Origin: Thermomicrobiaceae bacterium
GTDB taxonomy: Bacteria; Chloroflexota; Chloroflexia; Thermomicrobiales; Thermomicrobiaceae
Direction: 5' to 3'
Assembly (NCBI GenBank): GCA_007122555.1
Contig: SKTL01000039.1
Coordinates: 1-9,511 of the forward strand
Length of the DNA: 9,511 nucleotides
The notes under the pieces are model-generated. The model saw nothing but the letters and a program-made list of their open reading frames with translations, did no database searches and was not told the DNA's origin. This document shows, one piece after another, positions 7,443 through 9,511 of the stretch. Every line of letters starts with the position of its first letter. Position 1 is the stretch's first letter. Position numbers and translations under genes: made by a program.

Positions 7443-7907
7443 ATGCAGGCGAAATACATCCATGTCACGTCCCACACTCGAGTTCTGGTTGCGGCACTGG
7501 CGGCAACTCTCCTGACGCTTGCCATGACGATTCCGGCGGCGCAGGCGACATCGCCGGCCGAGGTTGCCCAGGCTACGGACGAGAATCCGTCCGACGACGG
7601 ATCGTCCATCCCGGCGCGAATCCCGATCGGGGTCGAATTCGAGGAGAACAACTGGCACTTTGATTCAGGCGCACTAATGACGGAAGAGGGCGACTCAGGA
7701 GGTCGCTCCGACAATCCACAACTGCTTCGAGACCGGATCACGTTCCAGGAGGCGAACTGGGATCTTCACTCCGGCGGAATGATGGACGAGGCGGAATCGT
7801 CTGGGGAAAACCCTGTCGCTCCCCGGGTTACCCGAGACGAGATCAGGTTTCAGGAAGCGAATTGGGATCACGCGACCGGGACATTGATGGTTGAACGGGA
7901 ATCCTGA
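7443..7907 (+). CDS. Small secreted protein with three 35-residue FxExNW repeats
   Basis: A 154-aa protein of no family I recognise. Residues 1-35 form a typical Sec signal peptide: a short basic start, hydrophobic VLVAALAATLLTLAMTI (14-30), then PAAQA with an AxA-type cleavage after A35. There is no second membrane span, no lipobox and no cysteine, so it should be released or loosely wall-associated. The mature chain is acidic and contains three 16-residue cores at 64-79, 99-114 and 134-149. Their pattern is [VI]xFxExNWxxx[ST]GxxM, with tryptophans at 71, 106 and 141, exactly 35 apart. The 19-residue linkers share an E-SG-NP-RD pattern. Repeats 2 and 3 are closest (FQEANWD in both). It is flanked by two LAL regulators and preceded by a LuxR-box-like palindrome. 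Function unknown; a surface-binding or signalling role would be a guess. Confidence 0.85.
   Translation: MQAKYIHVTSHTRVLVAALAATLLTLAMTIPAAQATSPAEVAQATDENPSDDGSSIPARIPIGVEFEENNWHFDSGALMTEEGDSGGRSDNPQLLRDRITFQEANWDLHSGGMMDEAESSGENPVAPRVTRDEIRFQEANWDHATGTLMVERES
7632..7889 (+). repeat. Three degenerate 105-bp coding repeats
   Basis: The cores lie at 7632-7679, 7737-7784 and 7842-7889, with TGG tryptophan codons at 7653, 7758 and 7863. The period is an exact 105 bp with no indel. The DNA of the units has diverged while the FxExNW pattern is kept, which suggests selection at protein level. Confidence 0.8.
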
Positions 7908-7952
7908 CGGAATGAGGCGATGACTTTCGTTATACGCCTTATGACCAGCCCC

Positions 7953-8010
7953 GAACAGCACATCGCCCGTTGAGCAATAGCTCCGCGATCTGAGATCAAT
8001 CACGCTGTTC
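7953..8010 (+). other. Possible branched RNA-like structure
   Basis: Outer arms GAACAGC (7953-7959) and GCTGTTC (8004-8010) enclose two small hairpins: GAGC-AATA-GCTC (7972-7983) and GATC-TGA-GATC (7987-7997). It lies in the 226-bp stretch 7908-8133, where I see no protein gene. It may be chance. Confidence 0.2.
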
Positions 8011-8040
8011 AGAAACAACCTTCCAAATGCCTTCTCCTCA

Positions 8041-8087
8041 AGGTATGCGAGACCTGGGTTCTCTTTGAGACCGGGTCTCGCGTATTT
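8041..8087 (+). terminator. Long terminator-like hairpin after the secreted-protein gene
   Basis: Positions 8041-8057 pair with 8071-8087 over about 17 bp, including an unbroken GCGAGACC/GGTCTCGC core (8047-8054/8074-8081) and several G-T wobbles; the loop is 13 nt. The 3' arm ends in TATTT, giving a weak U-tract. It lies 134 nt after the stop of the secreted-protein gene and insulates it from the next regulator unit. Confidence 0.55.
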
Positions 8088-8133
8088 CACACACTCAGTG
8101 CAATCATCGACGCCTGCGAACGTGGAGGGCGGG

Positions 8134-8202
8134 ATGAAACGCGGCCTGCCCGGGTTTGCCAGAGCAATCGAGCTCGTCTCCTTTGAGGCTCCGGCTGATT
8201 AA
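8134..8202 (+). pseudogene. Aminotransferase C-terminal remnant, now a 22-codon mini-ORF
   Basis: From codon 3 onward it matches the last 20 codons and stop of the aminotransferase at 4129-4191 (56 of 63 bases). Translation gives RGLPGFARAIE followed by SFEAPAD, against SVETPAD in the parent. An ATG at 8134 with GGAGG at 8124-8128 opens a complete 22-codon frame ending in TAA, where the parent has TGA. It is clearly a leftover of a duplication that also copied the regulator. Whether the ribosome site makes it a translated leader peptide is open. Confidence 0.65.
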
Positions 8203-8218
8203 TCCGGACACGCCCACG

Positions 8219-8247
8219 TTGCCCGGGATCGGGAGTTTTGCTACGCT
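8219..8247 (+). promoter_or_regulatory. Predicted promoter of the second LAL regulator
   Basis: TTGCCC (8219-8224), a 17-bp spacer, TGn and TACGCT (8242-8247): the same boxes as in copy A. The predicted 5' UTR is again about 60 nt and the intergenic length (110 bp) is identical. Confidence 0.6.
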
Positions 8248-8270
8248 GATCTAACCGTCAGCGACCACGA

Positions 8271-8296
8271 TAGTTTGACTCTCGGTCCAGTGTCAC
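8271..8296 (+). promoter_or_regulatory. Conserved 26-bp block in the 5' UTR, copy B
   Basis: Exact match to 4260-4285, at the same distance from promoter and start codon. If both regulators share a control signal, this block and the promoter are the visible candidates. Confidence 0.4.
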
Positions 8297-8312
8297 TGGT
8301 TGTGAGGCGACG

Positions 8313-9511
8313 ATGTCCGCAGAGTTCTCCACTCGACACGCTCTTAAGACTGCTCCTCTGCTCGTCGGACGCGATCGGGAAATTGTCTCCTTGCGCGAAG
8401 CGACGCACCAGGCGATTGGCGGACACGGGGGACTCGTGCTCATCAGTGGAGAAGCCGGCATCGGCAAGACAACACTGGTTCAGCATCTCGTGTCCGATGC
8501 GCGAGAAAACAGCGCCCTGATTCTGAGCGGCGCCGCCTACGACCTGAGCGCGACCCCGCCCTACGGTCCCTGGCTGGAGTTGATCAGCGATTATCAGCAT
8601 TCGCACAATGACAACACGGTTCCTGAAGCGATCTCGGATCGAGAAGCGATTGCCCGATTGGGGAGTAGAGAGGACCTCTCGGCAGCTGTGCTCGATTTTC
8701 TGGCAACGACCGCCAGACAACAACCGCTCCTGCTCGTCCTGGAAGATCTGCACTGGGCAGACCAGGCGAGCCTGGATCTCTTGCGCGTTGTCGGACGACG
8801 CATTGCCGATCAACAGATCCTGATCGCGGCAACCTACCGCGATGATGAGATTCACCGAACGCATCCGCTTTACACATTGCTGCCAGCGATAATCCGAGAA
8901 TCGAGCGCTGGGCGCATCGAGTTAACTCCCCTGGATTCGGAGGCGATTGAAGCGCTCGTGGCAAGCACGTTCACCTTGCGGGACGATGAGCAGCAGGCAT
9001 TGACTCGCCATGTGCAGGCCTGGACCGAAGGAAACCCGCTCTTCGCAGTGGAACTCGTGCGAACCCTTGAACTTGAAGGACTTGGTAGCGTGAACGCGCA
9101 TCCATACGCGCTTGGCGAACTGCCTGAAATGCCCGTTCCTGACCTGATTCAGCAGATGATTGAGCGTCGGATGTCGTCGATTCCCGAATCGGGCCGTGTC
9201 GCGCTCCAGGCTGCAGCAGTCATCGGGCAACACGTACCCCTGCATATCTGGGAGCAAGTCGTCGATCCGGGCGACGTCGTCCAAGCTGTCAAAGCTGCGC
9301 TCGAACAACAACTTGCCAATGATCTTCCCGGGAATCGGGGGATTTCGTTTCGTCACGCGCTGGTGCGCGAAGCGATCTATGAGAGCCTCAGCTTTGCTCG
9401 CCGGCTCGAACTTCACCGCACGGTCGCCGAACGGTACCTCGAGCACTCGAACCCGGACCCGGAAACCGTCGCCTGGCACCTCCGCCAGGCGGGAGACCCG
9501 CGAGCAATCGA
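8313..9511 (+). CDS. Second LAL-type LuxR-family regulator, N-terminal part (3' end outside window)
   Basis: The frame is open from ATG 8313 (after GAGG, 5 nt spacing) to the window edge, giving 399 codons and 2 bases. It is colinear without net gaps with the first regulator. Walker A GEAGIGKT (46-53), Walker B LLLVLEDLHWAD (139-150), ATYRDDE (173-179), WTEGNPLFAVELVRTL (237-252) and FRHALVREAIY (346-356) fall at the same residue numbers. The first 90 residues differ at only 11 positions (88% identity). After residue 90 identity drops to roughly half, and 91-138 are poorly alignable. The ATPase looks competent. The TPR-like part and HTH must lie downstream, about 1.8 kb more if full-length; the DNA-binding domain is therefore assumed, not seen. 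Regulation probably parallels the first copy because promoter and UTR are shared. Confidence 0.88.
   Translation, partial: MSAEFSTRHALKTAPLLVGRDREIVSLREATHQAIGGHGGLVLISGEAGIGKTTLVQHLVSDARENSALILSGAAYDLSATPPYGPWLELISDYQHSHNDNTVPEAISDREAIARLGSREDLSAAVLDFLATTARQQPLLLVLEDLHWADQASLDLLRVVGRRIADQQILIAATYRDDEIHRTHPLYTLLPAIIRESSAGRIELTPLDSEAIEALVASTFTLRDDEQQALTRHVQAWTEGNPLFAVELVRTLELEGLGSVNAHPYALGELPEMPVPDLIQQMIERRMSSIPESGRVALQAAAVIGQHVPLHIWEQVVDPGDVVQAVKAALEQQLANDLPGNRGISFRHALVREAIYESLSFARRLELHRTVAERYLEHSNPDPETVAWHLRQAGDPRAI

Larger units (their letters stand above)
8140..8582 (+). repeat. Duplicated module, copy B
   Basis: Counterpart of 4129-4571 with no gaps. Left of about 8138 similarity to the aminotransferase gene fades, marking the left breakpoint. 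On the right, similarity drops after regulator codon 90 (8582). Confidence 0.85.

Noticed and set aside
7632..7889. CRISPR-like or mobile repeat
   Set aside because: The repeats are in-frame coding units of one protein with degenerate DNA, not identical direct repeats with spacers.
4129..8202. Insertion sequence or transposon carrying the duplicated module
   Set aside because: No transposase, no terminal inverted repeats and no target-site duplication are visible at the copy edges; ordinary duplication or recombination suffices.

Overview
The window is GC-rich (about 60% by eye), with dense genes all on the + strand. Strong Shine-Dalgarno sites precede several of them. No rRNA, tRNA, CRISPR array, transposase or integrase is visible. 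Very large ATP-binding LuxR-type (LAL) regulators, a berberine-bridge-like flavoprotein and an AT-type aminotransferase together suggest a Chloroflexota bacterium, perhaps Thermomicrobia. That is inference from gene style; the sequence shows no taxonomic marker.

Layout. (1) 1-869: C-terminal part of a MurG/UGT-like glycosyltransferase whose start lies outside the window. (2) 870-1138: a structured intergenic leader with mutually exclusive hairpins and a short palindrome. (3) 1139-2557: a 472-aa FAD-linked oxidase with a probable His-FAD bond, followed by a terminator-like hairpin. (4) 2650-2835: a 61-codon remnant that joins the N-terminal strand of an alpha/beta hydrolase directly to its C-terminal helix, so the catalytic core is missing. 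(5) 2977-4191: a complete fold-type I PLP aminotransferase. (6) 4302-7274: a complete 990-aa LAL regulator (P-loop ATPase, TPR-like middle, LuxR/GerE HTH) behind a recognisable extended -10 promoter. (7) 7443-7907: a small exported protein with three copies of a 35-residue repeat. (8) 7908-8133: non-coding, with a long terminator-like hairpin. (9) 8134-9511: a second copy of the aminotransferase tail, promoter, 5' UTR and a second LAL regulator that runs off the window.

Two points stand out. First, a segment of about 443 bp (aminotransferase tail, promoter, 5' UTR and first 90 regulator codons) occurs twice, exactly 4,011 bp apart and without gaps. It is about 80-89% identical at the nucleotide level, and identity then falls sharply, although the two regulators stay colinear at protein level. 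This looks like duplication followed by conversion or recombination of the promoter/P-loop module. Second, the secreted protein between the two regulators has three FxExNW cores spaced exactly 35 residues apart; I recognise no known family. It lies just downstream of the first regulator, behind a LuxR-box-like palindrome (TAGGT-n6-ACCTA). A regulator/target relationship is therefore a reasonable but untested idea.
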